Shown: in pieces, positions 8,804 through 17,886 of the stretch | Position numbering within the stretch: position 1 is the first letter of the stretch | How the letters are laid out: each line of letters opens with the position of its first letter | Assembly (NCBI RefSeq): GCF_009688945.1 | Contig: NZ_AP021874.1 | Span: 682,001 to 746,000, forward strand | Source: Desulfosarcina alkanivorans | GTDB taxonomy: Bacteria > Desulfobacterota > Desulfobacteria > Desulfobacterales > Desulfosarcinaceae | Reading direction: 5' to 3' | DNA: 64,000 nucleotides | The notes under the pieces: generated by a model | The model's database searches: none | Told to the model about the DNA's origin: nothing | Seen by the model: only the letters and a program-made list of their open reading frames with translations | Position numbers and translations under genes: made by a program

Positions 8804-9070
8804 ATGGGGACCGGTGAGTTCAGAAGACGGTATGAACGCAAAAACTATAACACCGATGTCGTTTTTTCCCTGCAGGGAAAGGCCTATGCCGGCACACTCA
8901 AGGATATCAGCATGGGTGGTGCATTCGTGATGACGCTGTCGGTAAACCAGGTATACAAAGGTGATGTGATCGTCATCAGTATTCCCTATACCAGTGGCCA
9001 GAAAAATATCAAACGCCGGGCAAAGGTGCTGTGGACCAGCGGGGAAGGGTTTGCCATTGAGTTCTTCTAA
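8804..9070 (+). CDS. PilZ-domain c-di-GMP-binding protein
   Basis: An 88-residue single-domain PilZ protein. Both c-di-GMP contact motifs are visible: the RxxxR-type element in FRRRYERKNY near the N-terminus and DISMGGAF (D/NxSxxG) about residues 37-44. Such stand-alone PilZ proteins act as receptors controlling motility or envelope functions. Its last bases overlap the tail of the convergent lipoprotein gene. Partner unknown. Confidence 0.85.
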   Translation: MGTGEFRRRYERKNYNTDVVFSLQGKAYAGTLKDISMGGAFVMTLSVNQVYKGDVIVISIPYTSGQKNIKRRAKVLWTSGEGFAIEFF

Positions 9071-9684
9071 CTGGCGGCCATTCGTGAACGGTTTCGTTCC
9101 CTGGCGTTCGCGTTATGTTCAAGCGGCCCGGCGACCGGCAGGAGCGTTTCACGGATCTGGTTCAGCAGGCGCTTGTTTTTCTCGATGATATCCCGCGCGC
9201 TGTCCAGCGCACTGGTGACGGTCTGGTGTTTCACGTGGGGACGGTAAATGGTCAGAAACATCCCGTCGTATCCGATTTCATCGATGGCCGATGTCAATCC
9301 CTTGACACGCAGGGTCAGGTAGTCCCTCATCATTTCCGGCCGGACGTAGTGCAGCACGGAAAGCTGTTCCCACTGATGGTGGATCCTGACGGAAGCGTCC
9401 TGAATATACAGTGCGGCCTTCTGGATGGTGCCCAATTGCCGGTCATCCGGGTCGAATAAAAAGGCGCGTTCAAGGTATTTGATGTCCTTGTAGGCCTGAT
9501 CCAATTCGTGCCAGGCAAGATAGAGCGTCTCGATGTCCGGGGTCAAGTCTGCCAGTATCCTGTGCCCATCGAGCGTTCCCGGTTCCGGAGGGGCGGCCGC
9601 CGGACCCGTTGTGCAGCCGGTAAATACGGCAGCCAGCAGGAGAACGCCAATCCAACCGTTTGTCCAATGGTGCCTGGGAATCAT
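9067..9684 (-). CDS. Putative lipoprotein
   Basis: A 205-residue protein beginning with a basic stretch, a hydrophobic helix and a lipobox-like FTGC around residue 23, so it is probably lipidated and anchored to the membrane. The remainder is rich in amphipathic helices (for example YKDIKYLERAFLF), with no enzyme motif. I chose the ATG at 9684 because the upstream 19 codons would put charged residues before the signal. It converges with the PilZ gene. No named family recognised. Confidence 0.6.
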   Translation of the reverse strand: MIPRHHWTNGWIGVLLLAAVFTGCTTGPAAAPPEPGTLDGHRILADLTPDIETLYLAWHELDQAYKDIKYLERAFLFDPDDRQLGTIQKAALYIQDASVRIHHQWEQLSVLHYVRPEMMRDYLTLRVKGLTSAIDEIGYDGMFLTIYRPHVKHQTVTSALDSARDIIEKNKRLLNQIRETLLPVAGPLEHNANARERNRSRMAAS

Positions 9685-10113
9685 GATCCACCTTTCCAGT
9701 CTCCACGCCAACGAATACGCCAGGCGCTGGGTTATCCCCATAGCGCGGGGAGTGTGCTGCCGGATGACTCATCGGACGCCTGGGACGACATCATCCAGCC
9801 GAGCTTAAGGTAAATACGAAAATGGATAAGGCAATCGATGGGTCATCCGGTGCTTTGCCGGCACCGCCTGCGCCCGGGGACATCGCCGGGAAAGGTTTCC
9901 ACGGACCCCGGCCTGTTTCTGACAGTCCGGCCGTCAGGATTTCGGCTCCGGCCGATTTCGGCAGGGGAGAGGCAGATGATCCTGCGATCGAAGGCGGGGC
10001 GTTCCCGGGTGGCATCCCGGCGGCCGGTTCATGTTGCCGTTACAGGAAAACCGACCATTGGGGGCGACCGACGGCCGTCGAAAAACGATGACGGCGCCGG
10101 TGTCCGGTTCGGC
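9685..10113. other. Intergenic region without a supported gene
   Basis: About 430 bases between two minus-strand genes. Open frames exist on both strands but have proline/glycine-rich, low-complexity translations and no credible ribosome site. A perfect 12-base palindrome CGACGGCCGTCG lies at 10069-10080; it is followed by A residues on the plus strand, so it is not a terminator on either strand. Confidence 0.5.
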
Positions 10114-11313
10114 TCAGCGGTCATTGATCACCCGGCTGAGTTTGGCGCTGAATTCAACCATTTCATAGGGTTTGGCCACTACTTCACGAAAGCCATAGTG
10201 CCCGTAGTCGGCGATTACCGGGTTGTCGGTGTAGCCGCTGGAAACGATGGCTTTCACGGCCGGGTCGATCGCTATCAGGCGTTTGATGGCCGCTTCCCCG
10301 CCCATGCCGCCTTTGACCGTCAGATCAAGGATCACCGCATCGTAAGGCGTTGACCGTTCGCGGGCGGCCTGGTATTTCCTGACCGCTTCCTGGCCCGTTT
10401 CGGCAAAATCGGCTTCGTACCCCAGGTGGCGAAGCATATTGCCGGTCAGTTCACGAATCATGGCCTCATCGTCCATCACCAGGATTCGGCCCTGACCCGA
10501 AACCGGTTGTTCCTTTTTTTCCGGCATTCGATTGACGCTGTCCGGCTGGACAGTTTTGGCGGCAGCCGATGAAGCGGGAAGCAGGATGTGAAAGGTGGTG
10601 CCGCTGCCGACCCGCGAGCAGACCGTGATGTCGCCGCCATGCCTGGCAATGATGGAGTGGGAGACGGAAAGCCCAAGGCCGGCTCTTTTATCGGGGCCTT
10701 CTCCCCTGGTGGAAAAATAGGGGTCGAAGATTTTATCGATGTGCCCGGCGGGAATGCCTGTTCCCTGATCCCTGATGGCGATATCGATGTATCTGCCGTG
10801 GGAGAGGGTGCTGTTGGGACTGTCGAGGATCATGTTTTCGAAGCTGATGAAAATAGTGCCCGACGACGGCATGGATTCTGCAGCATTGACGATCAGGTTG
10901 TGGATGGCCTGGCTGATCTGTCCGCGATCGATCAGTGCGGACCAAATGCCGTTGGACGGTCCCAATTCGCAGCGGATGGGGGTTCCGCTGAGAGAAAAGG
11001 CGGCCGTATTCCTGACCACCTCGACCATGTCCGTGGGCTGTTTGGCCGGTTGACCGCCCTTTGAAAACGTGATCAACCGCCGGGTCAGGGTTTTGGCCGC
11101 CCGTGACGCCGTCAGCGCCTGCTCCAGCAGACCGGTCAATTCCGAATCGGCCGCGACCTGCTCCAGGGCCAGGGAAATGTTGCCCATGATGGCGGTCAGC
11201 AGGTTGTTGTAGTCATGAGCGACGCCACCGGAGAAGGCTGCGATGGATTCCAGGTGGCGAATTTGCATTTTCAGGTTCTGTTGGTCCGTTGGACGGTTGT
11301 CAGGGGCATTCAT
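10114..11313 (-). CDS. Hybrid sensor histidine kinase / response regulator
   Basis: A 399-residue soluble protein. It has an H-box (GVAHDYNNLLTAIMGNI) near residue 35, an HATPase domain with N-box NLIVNAAE, G1 DQGTGIP and G2 GLGLSVS, and a C-terminal receiver domain (LVMDDE start, phospho-acceptor Asp in VILDLTVKGG, conserved Lys in VAKPYE). There is no transmembrane segment or PAS domain, so it probably senses through a partner or relays phosphate. The start used is the ATG at 11313; a TTG seven codons upstream is possible. No DNA-binding domain is present and no cognate regulator is adjacent. Confidence 0.85.
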   Translation of the reverse strand: MNAPDNRPTDQQNLKMQIRHLESIAAFSGGVAHDYNNLLTAIMGNISLALEQVAADSELTGLLEQALTASRAAKTLTRRLITFSKGGQPAKQPTDMVEVVRNTAAFSLSGTPIRCELGPSNGIWSALIDRGQISQAIHNLIVNAAESMPSSGTIFISFENMILDSPNSTLSHGRYIDIAIRDQGTGIPAGHIDKIFDPYFSTRGEGPDKRAGLGLSVSHSIIARHGGDITVCSRVGSGTTFHILLPASSAAAKTVQPDSVNRMPEKKEQPVSGQGRILVMDDEAMIRELTGNMLRHLGYEADFAETGQEAVRKYQAARERSTPYDAVILDLTVKGGMGGEAAIKRLIAIDPAVKAIVSSGYTDNPVIADYGHYGFREVVAKPYEMVEFSAKLSRVINDR

Positions 11314-11713
11314 TGGGGAGTCCAGTTCAGGCAAAAGGTTGTTATCGTTTGGCGGAAACCGCCATCCAGTATCTGTTCAGGGCTCAAGATCGCGGCGGCC
11401 CGGGGGGTGTTCCGCAGACAAATGGATTTGCGGCGCAGGCGTGAATGCCCGATCCGGGAAAGACCGGGCCGGAAGCCAGTCTTGATAGCCGTTAACGATA
11501 ATTATCGGTCAGGTGACGGGCAACTTGAGGCAACCTGGAACGCGGCGGCATCCGCTGGCCGTAAGTATTCCGGGTTCCCTGAACGCATTGTGGCCGCAGG
11601 AAATATACCAGGGAAATTAATCGGGTGACGCTGCCAGGTGATTCGCGCGGCCTGAATCGGCAAGGTCGATTCAGGCTTTCCATGACAACCCATTGCTTTT
11701 AGGAGACCTTCAG
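11314..11713. promoter_or_regulatory. Divergent intergenic region before the sugar locus
   Basis: This 400-base spacer lies between the minus-strand kinase and the plus-strand sugar genes and marks the left border of the glycosylation locus. Apart from the hairpin at 11650-11676 and a good ribosome site (AGGAG) for the next gene, I see no clear promoter boxes and no convincing coding sequence. Confidence 0.4.
11650..11676 (+). other. Perfect 10-bp hairpin upstream of the UXS gene
   Basis: GCCTGAATCG and its exact reverse complement CGATTCAGGC flank a seven-base loop. It ends 37 bases before the start codon at 11714. There is no U-run, so it could be an operator or 5'-UTR structure rather than a terminator. 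Confidence 0.5.
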
Positions 11714-12658
11714 ATGGACCATATACGAAAACGTGTTCTGGTTACCGGCGGTGCAGGATTCCTGGGCTCCCACTTGTGTCAGGCGCTGGTCGATGCGGGT
11801 GACGATGTCCTTTGTGTGGACAATTATTTTACCGGGCAGAAAAAGAATATTGAAAGCCTGCTTGGCCGGCCGAATTTTGAATTGCTTCGGCACGACATTA
11901 CATTCCCGTTATACGTTGAAGTGGATGAAATATACAACCTGGCCTGTCCGGCGTCCCCCATTCATTATCAGTTCGATCCGGTGCAAACCACGAAAACCAG
12001 TGTCCATGGGGCCATCAATGTCCTGGGGTTGGCCAAACGCACCAAGGCCAAGATTTTTCAAGCCTCGACCAGCGAGGTGTATGGCGATCCGAAAATTCAT
12101 CCTCAAACCGAGGCTTACTGGGGGCACGTCAACCCCATCGGTTTCCGGGCCTGCTATGACGAAGGCAAACGGTGCGCCGAAACCCTGTTTTTCGATTATC
12201 ACCGACAGCATCGGTTGACGATCAAGGTGGCTCGGATCTTTAACACCTATGGCCCGCGGATGCATCCCAATGACGGACGGGTGGTGTCCAATTTTATCGT
12301 CCAGGCCCTCAAGGGCGAGCCGATCACCATCTACGGCGACGGCACGCAAACACGTTCGTTTTGCTTTGTCGACGACATGATCGATGCCTTTATGGCATTC
12401 ATGGCCACGGCCAAAGCCGTTACCGGTCCGATGAATCTGGGCAATCCCTCCGAATTCAGCATTCTGGAGTTGGCCGAAAAAATATTGGCGCTGACCCGAT
12501 CCCGGTCGAAGATCATACACGAAGCGCTTCCCAAAGATGACCCCGTCCAGCGCAAACCCGATATCTCCCTGGCGCAACGGGAGATCGACTGGCAGCCCAC
12601 GGTCGGTCTGGAAGAAGGGTTGGAAAGAACCATTTTTTACTTCAAAGGATTCTTATAA
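11714..12658 (+). CDS. UDP-glucuronate decarboxylase (UDP-xylose synthase family)
   Basis: A 314-residue extended SDR enzyme. The N-terminal Rossmann motif GGAGFLGSH, the Ser/Thr of [11 protein letters not shown] and the catalytic YxxxK in ACYDEGKR are all visible, as is the family pattern [20 protein letters not shown]. It most closely matches UXS, which oxidises and decarboxylates UDP-glucuronate to UDP-xylose in the cytoplasm. AGGAG lies seven bases before the ATG at 11714. galE follows 19 bases later. A degraded second copy of the same gene type lies at 48617-48914. Confidence 0.88.
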   Translation: MDHIRKRVLVTGGAGFLGSHLCQALVDAGDDVLCVDNYFTGQKKNIESLLGRPNFELLRHDITFPLYVEVDEIYNLACPASPIHYQFDPVQTTKTSVHGAINVLGLAKRTKAKIFQASTSEVYGDPKIHPQTEAYWGHVNPIGFRACYDEGKRCAETLFFDYHRQHRLTIKVARIFNTYGPRMHPNDGRVVSNFIVQALKGEPITIYGDGTQTRSFCFVDDMIDAFMAFMATAKAVTGPMNLGNPSEFSILELAEKILALTRSRSKIIHEALPKDDPVQRKPDISLAQREIDWQPTVGLEEGLERTIFYFKGFL

Positions 12659-12677
12659 AACCAAAAATGGGGGAGTC

Positions 12678-13703
12678 GTGAAAATTTTGGTAACTGGCAG
12701 CGCCGGATATATTGGCTCACACGCCTGTATAAAGCTTCTTGAAGATGGCCACCGAGTTGTCGGCCTCGATAATTACAGTCGTGGAAATCCCGGTGCCACC
12801 ACCGCCCTGGAACGGTTTCCCGGCTTTTCATTTGTTCAGGTTGACATCAGAGACCGATCTAAGCTTTTGAATGTTTTGAAAAAAAATGAAATCGAAGCAG
12901 TTATGCACTTTGCAGCCTATGCCTACGTTGGAGAGAGTTGTCACACGCCTTTGGCATATTACAACACTAACTTGGTCGGAAGTATTTCGCTTTTGTCTGC
13001 AATTGCTGAAGCTGGAGTCACCAGAATTGTTTTTTCAAGTACTTGTGCAACCTATGGGGAGCCTCCCGCCGACTTGATCCCAATCAGTGAGACTTGTGAG
13101 CAACGCCCGATCAATCCATACGGCCGTTCTAAACTGGCATTCGAGCAGGTCCTCAAAGATTTGGCTGAATCAGATGAAGCTCCGCATGGTTTTTGTTTTG
13201 CCATCCTCAGATATTTCAACATTGCAGGTGCGGACCCTCGCGGCCGGGTAGGTGAAGACCACCAACCCGAGACACATCTGATCCCCAGATGTTTGCAGGC
13301 GGCTTTAGACGATCACCAAGTGATCACCATTTTTGGAACGGATTATCCGACAGACGATGGCACCTGCATTCGTGACTATGTCCACGTCGATGATTTGGTT
13401 GATGCACATGTGAAAGTGCTTGAATCCTTGAAACCCGGTGACGGAAAAATATTCAATATCGGTACCGGCCGCGGTTATTCGGTATTAGACGTGATCCGTG
13501 CGTGTAAAAAAATTACCGGCGTTAATTTTAGAACCAATAATGGAATCCGTCGGAAGGGGGATCCGCCGGTCTTGTATGCAGATCCAACTTGCATTCAAAA
13601 AGAAATGGGATGGAGATCCAAATATACAGGGATTGAAACGATGATAGCGGACGCCTGGAAATGGATGCTGAAAAATCCGCATGGTTATAAAGAGGATGAT
13701 TAG
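12678..13703 (+). CDS. galE: UDP-glucose 4-epimerase
   Basis: A 341-residue SDR epimerase interconverting UDP-glucose and UDP-galactose (or the N-acetyl forms). Rossmann motif GSAGYIGSH at the N-terminus, FSSTCATYGEP, catalytic YGRSK and the GalE-typical RYFNIAGADPRGRVGE are present. The start is a GTG at 12678 preceded by GGGGGAG; the frame is open further upstream but overlaps UXS. Base composition is more AT-rich than its upstream neighbour, consistent with separate acquisition. It supplies sugar donors to the locus. Confidence 0.9.
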   Translation: MKILVTGSAGYIGSHACIKLLEDGHRVVGLDNYSRGNPGATTALERFPGFSFVQVDIRDRSKLLNVLKKNEIEAVMHFAAYAYVGESCHTPLAYYNTNLVGSISLLSAIAEAGVTRIVFSSTCATYGEPPADLIPISETCEQRPINPYGRSKLAFEQVLKDLAESDEAPHGFCFAILRYFNIAGADPRGRVGEDHQPETHLIPRCLQAALDDHQVITIFGTDYPTDDGTCIRDYVHVDDLVDAHVKVLESLKPGDGKIFNIGTGRGYSVLDVIRACKKITGVNFRTNNGIRRKGDPPVLYADPTCIQKEMGWRSKYTGIETMIADAWKWMLKNPHGYKEDD

Positions 13704-13710
13704 TTTAGGC

Positions 13711-13738
13711 TAAAGGATTGGTATTCTGTTGCCGATAT
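13711..13738 (+). promoter_or_regulatory. Sigma-28 (FliA)-like promoter
   Basis: TAAA at 13711-13714 and GCCGATAT at 13731-13738 match the flagellar sigma-28 boxes (TAAA, GCCGATAA) with a 16-base gap, one longer than the usual 15. It lies about 50 bases upstream of the TPR gene at 13787. Confidence 0.5.
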
Positions 13739-13786
13739 TACGAACAATACCAATTGGCCGTATTCGCACCTTAAAGGAACCCAACG

Positions 13787-14980
13787 ATGGAAGACGTCGG
13801 TATTATCGGGGCTGAAAACCTGTTTGTCAGTTCACTGGCCCAGCAAAGCCAACTGGATGCCATATCCAGCCAGGCGTTGAGCAAAGGGATCGATTTCTAC
13901 CAGAAGAAAGAATACGAAAAAGCGGCCAGGGAATTCGAAAAATCGATTAACCTGTCCCCCACTTCGTCATTTACCGCCGATACCACCAAATACCTGTCCC
14001 AGGCCTATCTCAAACTGGAAAAACCGGACAAGGCCATCGAGGCCTATAACCGGGGCATTGAACTCAACCGGGACGACGATAATCTTCGATCCGCACTGGG
14101 CAATCTATTATATGCCGAAGAGCGGTACGACGACGCCGTGGTCCAGTATCGGGAGGCCGTGCGCATCAACCCCGGATTGTCCTCCAACCACTATTCGCTG
14201 GGGCAGGGGCTGATGAAGGCGGACAAGCTTGACCAGGCGGAAACCGAATTCCGTACGGTGTTGAGATTGGAACCCCACAGTCCGCACGGGAATTTCGGGT
14301 TGGGACTGACCTTCGCCAGGCAGGGGGAATTCGACGATGCCATCGAGCAGTTCGAAACCGTTATAAAAAAACAGGGCGACTATTATGACGCCTATGCCGA
14401 AATGGGCTATGTGTATGCGGATAAGGGGGAGATCGATGAGGCGGAGGAGATCGCAGAATTTCTCGAAGACACCGATGAAGATCTGGCGGAAACCCTGAGG
14501 ATGTATATCAACAAGGTCGAACCGCCGAAGATCATGTTTTCCTGGGGGTCGGCCACATTCCGTTCCAAAATGCCGATGAACACCCCATTGTCGGCCCTGG
14601 ATTCCTACCTGGAAACTCCGGGGGCCTCCAAATCGTTCACCATGAAATTTCAGTTCAACAAGGAAATGGATCGCTCGTCCATCCAGAATCCGCTGAACTG
14701 GTCCATCTCCCGTGCCCAGAGCGGCAACCTGGCCAAAACCTATAATTTTGGCAATGCGATAGCCGATACGGAGATCGCGCCGCCTGCTTTTCCCGATTAC
14801 GTGATTTACGATGCCAAAACGCGTTCGGCGACCATCGGCTTTACCCTCACGCAGAATGAGGCGGGCGATGGCTCCATCGATCCGCAGCATATCGTGTTTG
14901 CCTTTGCCGGAAAAGACGCCGAAGGGATGAAAATCGATCCCGACCATGATGAATATACCGGATTCAGTGGGGTGGCCTGA
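13787..14980 (+). CDS. TPR protein with C-terminal Ig-like domain
   Basis: A 397-residue protein. Residues about 27-235 are five to six tetratricopeptide repeats (for example AREFEKSINLSPTS, AIEAYNRGIELNRD, AVVQYREAVRINPG). The last ~150 residues (FTMKFQFNKEMDRSSIQNPL onward) look like a beta-sandwich of the SbsA/Big-like kind. No signal peptide is visible. AAAGGA precedes the ATG. The sigma-28-like promoter just upstream hints at expression with late flagellar genes, perhaps as a scaffold or flagellin-associated factor. Specific function unknown. Confidence 0.7.
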   Translation: MEDVGIIGAENLFVSSLAQQSQLDAISSQALSKGIDFYQKKEYEKAAREFEKSINLSPTSSFTADTTKYLSQAYLKLEKPDKAIEAYNRGIELNRDDDNLRSALGNLLYAEERYDDAVVQYREAVRINPGLSSNHYSLGQGLMKADKLDQAETEFRTVLRLEPHSPHGNFGLGLTFARQGEFDDAIEQFETVIKKQGDYYDAYAEMGYVYADKGEIDEAEEIAEFLEDTDEDLAETLRMYINKVEPPKIMFSWGSATFRSKMPMNTPLSALDSYLETPGASKSFTMKFQFNKEMDRSSIQNPLNWSISRAQSGNLAKTYNFGNAIADTEIAPPAFPDYVIYDAKTRSATIGFTLTQNEAGDGSIDPQHIVFAFAGKDAEGMKIDPDHDEYTGFSGVA

Positions 14981-15000
14981 TCATGAATACCACATTGAGG

Positions 15001-15029
15001 TTGACTTATTATTTCTATATTGCTAATTT
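15001..15029 (+). promoter_or_regulatory. Candidate sigma-70 promoter
   Basis: TTGACT at 15001-15006 and TAATTT at 15024-15029 are separated by 17 bases in an AT-rich stretch upstream of the nonulosonate block starting at 15176. The -10 match is only moderate. Confidence 0.35.
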
Positions 15030-15175
15030 TCCATCGGATTAACTATCCACTCATTGAATGGACGTTTGTTTAAACAGGGTCTTTCTATCCAAACAGCTCT
15101 CGTAAAACCGCTGCACTCGGAAACCACACCTGCTCGGCCAACAAACTTCCGCGTTGATGCCACCCCTATCCGGGA

Positions 15176-15832
15176 ATGTCGAAGATCGTGATAGAGCCGT
15201 TCGTATCCATGTTTCTCTCACCGACCAAAGCCTTCAGGCGCTTTTCCGTCCTGCTCGCGATTTACCATTCACCGGAGGTCAGCCAACAGCAGATCGGCAA
15301 GCGAACCCACCTGAGCAGTTCCATGGTGAACAATTATATCAAACAGCTCAAAAAGGAAGGGCATGTTTGTGTGCACGGAACCAACAACCGCAACCAGAGT
15401 TATTATCTGACCGCGTCCGGTCATCGTGAACTGGTTGAATCCCTGGTTCAGTATTCGGGAGAAGTCATCCGTTTGTACGCCAATGCCAAACAGGAATTTG
15501 CCAAGCTTCTCGGCGGTTTTTACCGGGAAGGGATTCGTACGGCGGTGCTTTTCGGGGCGGCGGAGACCGCCGAAGTGGTATATGCGGCCATGAAACGGAC
15601 GCCTATCAGGGTCACCGGCATCGTGGACAGCGATCCGGGAAAACAGGGGCAGGCTTTTGACCGGCACATCATCAAGCCGCCTTCCAGTTTAATCCATCTG
15701 AGTCCCGATGCGGTGATCGTGACCTCCTTCGGTCAGCAGGAAGAGATATGTCAAACCATCAAGGCGCTGGTCGGTGATTCGATACCCATAAAACGATTGT
15801 CGATGATCGGTGCTGAAGAGGAAACCAATTAG
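15176..15832 (+). CDS. Winged-helix regulator fused to a Rossmann-like domain
   Basis: A 218-residue protein. Residues about 20-85 form a winged helix-turn-helix (VSQQQIGKRTHLSSSMVNNY, then HVCVHGTNNRNQSYYLTASG). The C-terminal half (RTAVLFGAAETAEVVYAAMK, then VTGIVDSDPGKQG) resembles the nucleotide-sugar/CoA-binding Rossmann domains found at the N-termini of PglD-like and FkbM proteins. It ends one base before the NeuB-like frame, so it may be a local regulator sensing a sugar nucleotide. Function inferred from architecture only. Confidence 0.7.
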   Translation: MSKIVIEPFVSMFLSPTKAFRRFSVLLAIYHSPEVSQQQIGKRTHLSSSMVNNYIKQLKKEGHVCVHGTNNRNQSYYLTASGHRELVESLVQYSGEVIRLYANAKQEFAKLLGGFYREGIRTAVLFGAAETAEVVYAAMKRTPIRVTGIVDSDPGKQGQAFDRHIIKPPSSLIHLSPDAVIVTSFGQQEEICQTIKALVGDSIPIKRLSMIGAEEETN

Positions 15833-15907
15833 GTGCATTCAAAAAAAACATCATTGGGAACAGAACTGCCGATAGTGCCCGGCGAACCTCTTCCGTCGGG
15901 GAAACGC

Positions 15908-16789
15908 ATGGCATCCCTTCAAATCGGAGACAGCCGCATCGGCAGGGGCAGCCCGGTCTATGTCGTCGCGGAAATAGGGATCAACCACAACGGTGATGTG
16001 AACATTGCCAAGCAGCTCATCGATGCTGCCGTTGATGCGGGATGCAATGCGGTTAAATTTCAAAAAAGGACCCCCGATGCCTGCGTCCCCCAGAAACAGA
16101 AAATGCAGCGGCGCGATACGCCGTGGGGGCGGATGACCTATATCGATTACCGGCACCGGATGGAATTCGGTACACGGGCCTACACGGAAATCGACCGTTA
16201 TTGCCGGAAAAAAAAGATGGCCTGGTTTGCCTCCTGCTGGGACATGGAGTCCCTGGCGTTCATGGACCAGTTCGAAACACCCTGCTACAAGGTGGCCTCT
16301 GCCTGCCTGACGGACGATACCCTGCTCGAGGGGATGTGCAGAAAGAACAAGCCGGTGGTCCTGTCGACCGGGATGTCGACGATGGAACAGATCCGCCGGG
16401 CCGTCAACCTCCTCGATGAAAACAATCTGCTCATGGTGCATACCACCAGCAGCTACCAGTTCAATCCGGATGAGGTCAACCTCAGGGTCATCGACAGTTT
16501 CCGGCGTGAATTCGGCTGCCCCGTGGGATACTCCGGCCATGAAATCGGGTATGCACCCACCCTGGCGGCGGTGGCCATCGGCGCCGTTTTTGTCGAACGG
16601 CATATCACCCTGGATCGATCCATGTGGGGCAGCGACCACCCGATCTCACTGGACCCCGATCAGTTAAAAAACATGGTGGCGGACATCCGGATTATTGAAC
16701 GGGCGATGGGCAGCGGTGTCAAGCAGGTGTATGACAGCGAGCGCATTGCTTCCGAGAAACTCAGGAATTGCCGGGTGGTGTCGGGATAA
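15908..16789 (+). CDS. N-acetylneuraminate synthase-like enzyme (NeuB family, no SAF domain)
   Basis: A 293-residue TIM-barrel enzyme that in the family condenses phosphoenolpyruvate with a hexosamine to make sialic, legionaminic or pseudaminic acid. Motifs: AEIGINHNGD, NAVKFQKR, VLSTGMSTMEQI, GYSGHEIG and VERHITLDR with the two metal-binding histidines. It ends just after the barrel; the ~60-residue C-terminal SAF (antifreeze-like) domain of NeuB is missing. Start chosen at the ATG at 15908 (GGGGA upstream); the frame extends to a GTG at 15833 adjoining the previous stop. A glycosyltransferase and a CMP-sugar synthetase follow. Confidence 0.85.
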   Translation: MASLQIGDSRIGRGSPVYVVAEIGINHNGDVNIAKQLIDAAVDAGCNAVKFQKRTPDACVPQKQKMQRRDTPWGRMTYIDYRHRMEFGTRAYTEIDRYCRKKKMAWFASCWDMESLAFMDQFETPCYKVASACLTDDTLLEGMCRKNKPVVLSTGMSTMEQIRRAVNLLDENNLLMVHTTSSYQFNPDEVNLRVIDSFRREFGCPVGYSGHEIGYAPTLAAVAIGAVFVERHITLDRSMWGSDHPISLDPDQLKNMVADIRIIERAMGSGVKQVYDSERIASEKLRNCRVVSG

Positions 16790-16831
16790 AAACCACCGCA
16801 CGGTTGTATCGGCACAAACGATGAAATCACA

Positions 16832-16859
16832 GGGGCGCCCGGGGAGCCGGGTGCGCCCC
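16832..16859 (+). other. GC-rich hairpin
   Basis: GGGGCGCCCGG and CCGGGTGCGCCCC form a strong stem with one bulge and a four-base loop between the NeuB-like gene and the next glycosyltransferase. No T-run follows, so it may stabilise or attenuate mRNA rather than terminate it. Confidence 0.4.
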
Positions 16860-16935
16860 GTCGTGAAGAAAACGGAACCATCGCGGCGCAACCGTCGGTA
16901 GGGAACCGACCCGGCGGAGCTATGCCCACACCACT

Positions 16936-17886
16936 ATGAAAATATTGATGATCGCCATCAACGACCCGGCGGGGACGGCCATCGAATTCACCAGGGCCAT
17001 CAACAGCCACACCGAGCATTCCTGCCGGTTGATCACCAAGGAGATCCGCTACAACTTCATGTTCGAAAAGGATCTGCATTTGCCCTGGCTGGACCGGGAA
17101 GGGTGGGGGGAAGTGGAACATCTTCTCAAGACGAGTGATGTTTTTCATTTCCACATGACGGCGGATGAGTATATCGAACTGGGTGATTTCCGGCCGGTGG
17201 ACTTCCTGAAAGGGAAAGCGATCCTCCACCATCATCACGGCCATCCGGATTTTCGGGGCCATCCGGATAAATATCGGGGAAAATACATTCGATTGAAGCG
17301 TCGGGCTATTGTCAGTACCCCGGATCTTCTCAAGCTGCTGCCCGAAGCCTCCTGGCAGCCGAACCTTGTTCCGATAAATGACCCCGATTATCTGCCGGTC
17401 CGGGAACCCGAGGGGGGTGAAATTCAAGTCTGCCACGCACCCACCCGGAAGGATCTGAAAAACACGGCTGAATTCCTGAGCGTGATGGAAGGCCTGAAAA
17501 GAAAAAATCCGAACATCTCCTGCCGCCTCATCGAAAACACTCCCCACCGCGAGTGTTTGCGCATCAAACAGGAGTGTCAGATTCATTTTGATCATATGCA
17601 GGGGTATTACGGGGTCTCCTCATTGGAATCCCTGAGCCAGGGTAAACCGGTCATCGCGGGGTTGGATGAATGGAATCAGTCGCATATCCGGGAGGTGACG
17701 GGCGGCTCAACGCTGCCCTGGGTTATCGCCCGAGACTCTGTAGAACTCGAGCAGTCGCTGGAGCGGCTTGTTGCCGAACCGAGTCTGAGGGCGCAGGCCG
17801 GAGAGCAGAGCCGGGCCTTCATGGTTTCGTGCTGGAATGAACGGATCATGGTAAAGAGATTGGCGAATGTTTACGAAAAGATCTGA
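16936..17886 (+). CDS. Glycosyltransferase, GT-B fold (GT4-like)
   Basis: A 316-residue soluble protein with a two-domain GT-B look: an N-terminal half ending in a His-rich segment (ILHHHHGHPDF) and a C-terminal half with QGYYGVSSLESLSQGKPVIA, matching the donor-binding E-x7-E region of GT4 enzymes. It sits between the NeuB-like and CMP-sugar synthetase genes and shares one base with the latter, so it is a candidate nonulosonic-acid transferase. No membrane segment. Confidence 0.7.
   Translation: MKILMIAINDPAGTAIEFTRAINSHTEHSCRLITKEIRYNFMFEKDLHLPWLDREGWGEVEHLLKTSDVFHFHMTADEYIELGDFRPVDFLKGKAILHHHHGHPDFRGHPDKYRGKYIRLKRRAIVSTPDLLKLLPEASWQPNLVPINDPDYLPVREPEGGEIQVCHAPTRKDLKNTAEFLSVMEGLKRKNPNISCRLIENTPHRECLRIKQECQIHFDHMQGYYGVSSLESLSQGKPVIAGLDEWNQSHIREVTGGSTLPWVIARDSVELEQSLERLVAEPSLRAQAGEQSRAFMVSCWNERIMVKRLANVYEKI

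Noticed and set aside
10069..10080. Perfect palindrome CGACGGCCGTCG
   Set aside because: Short, in GC-rich DNA, without a T-run on either strand; chance occurrence is likely.
9791..10091. Overlapping small open frames on both strands
   Set aside because: Proline/glycine/alanine-rich translations without recognisable features or good start signals.
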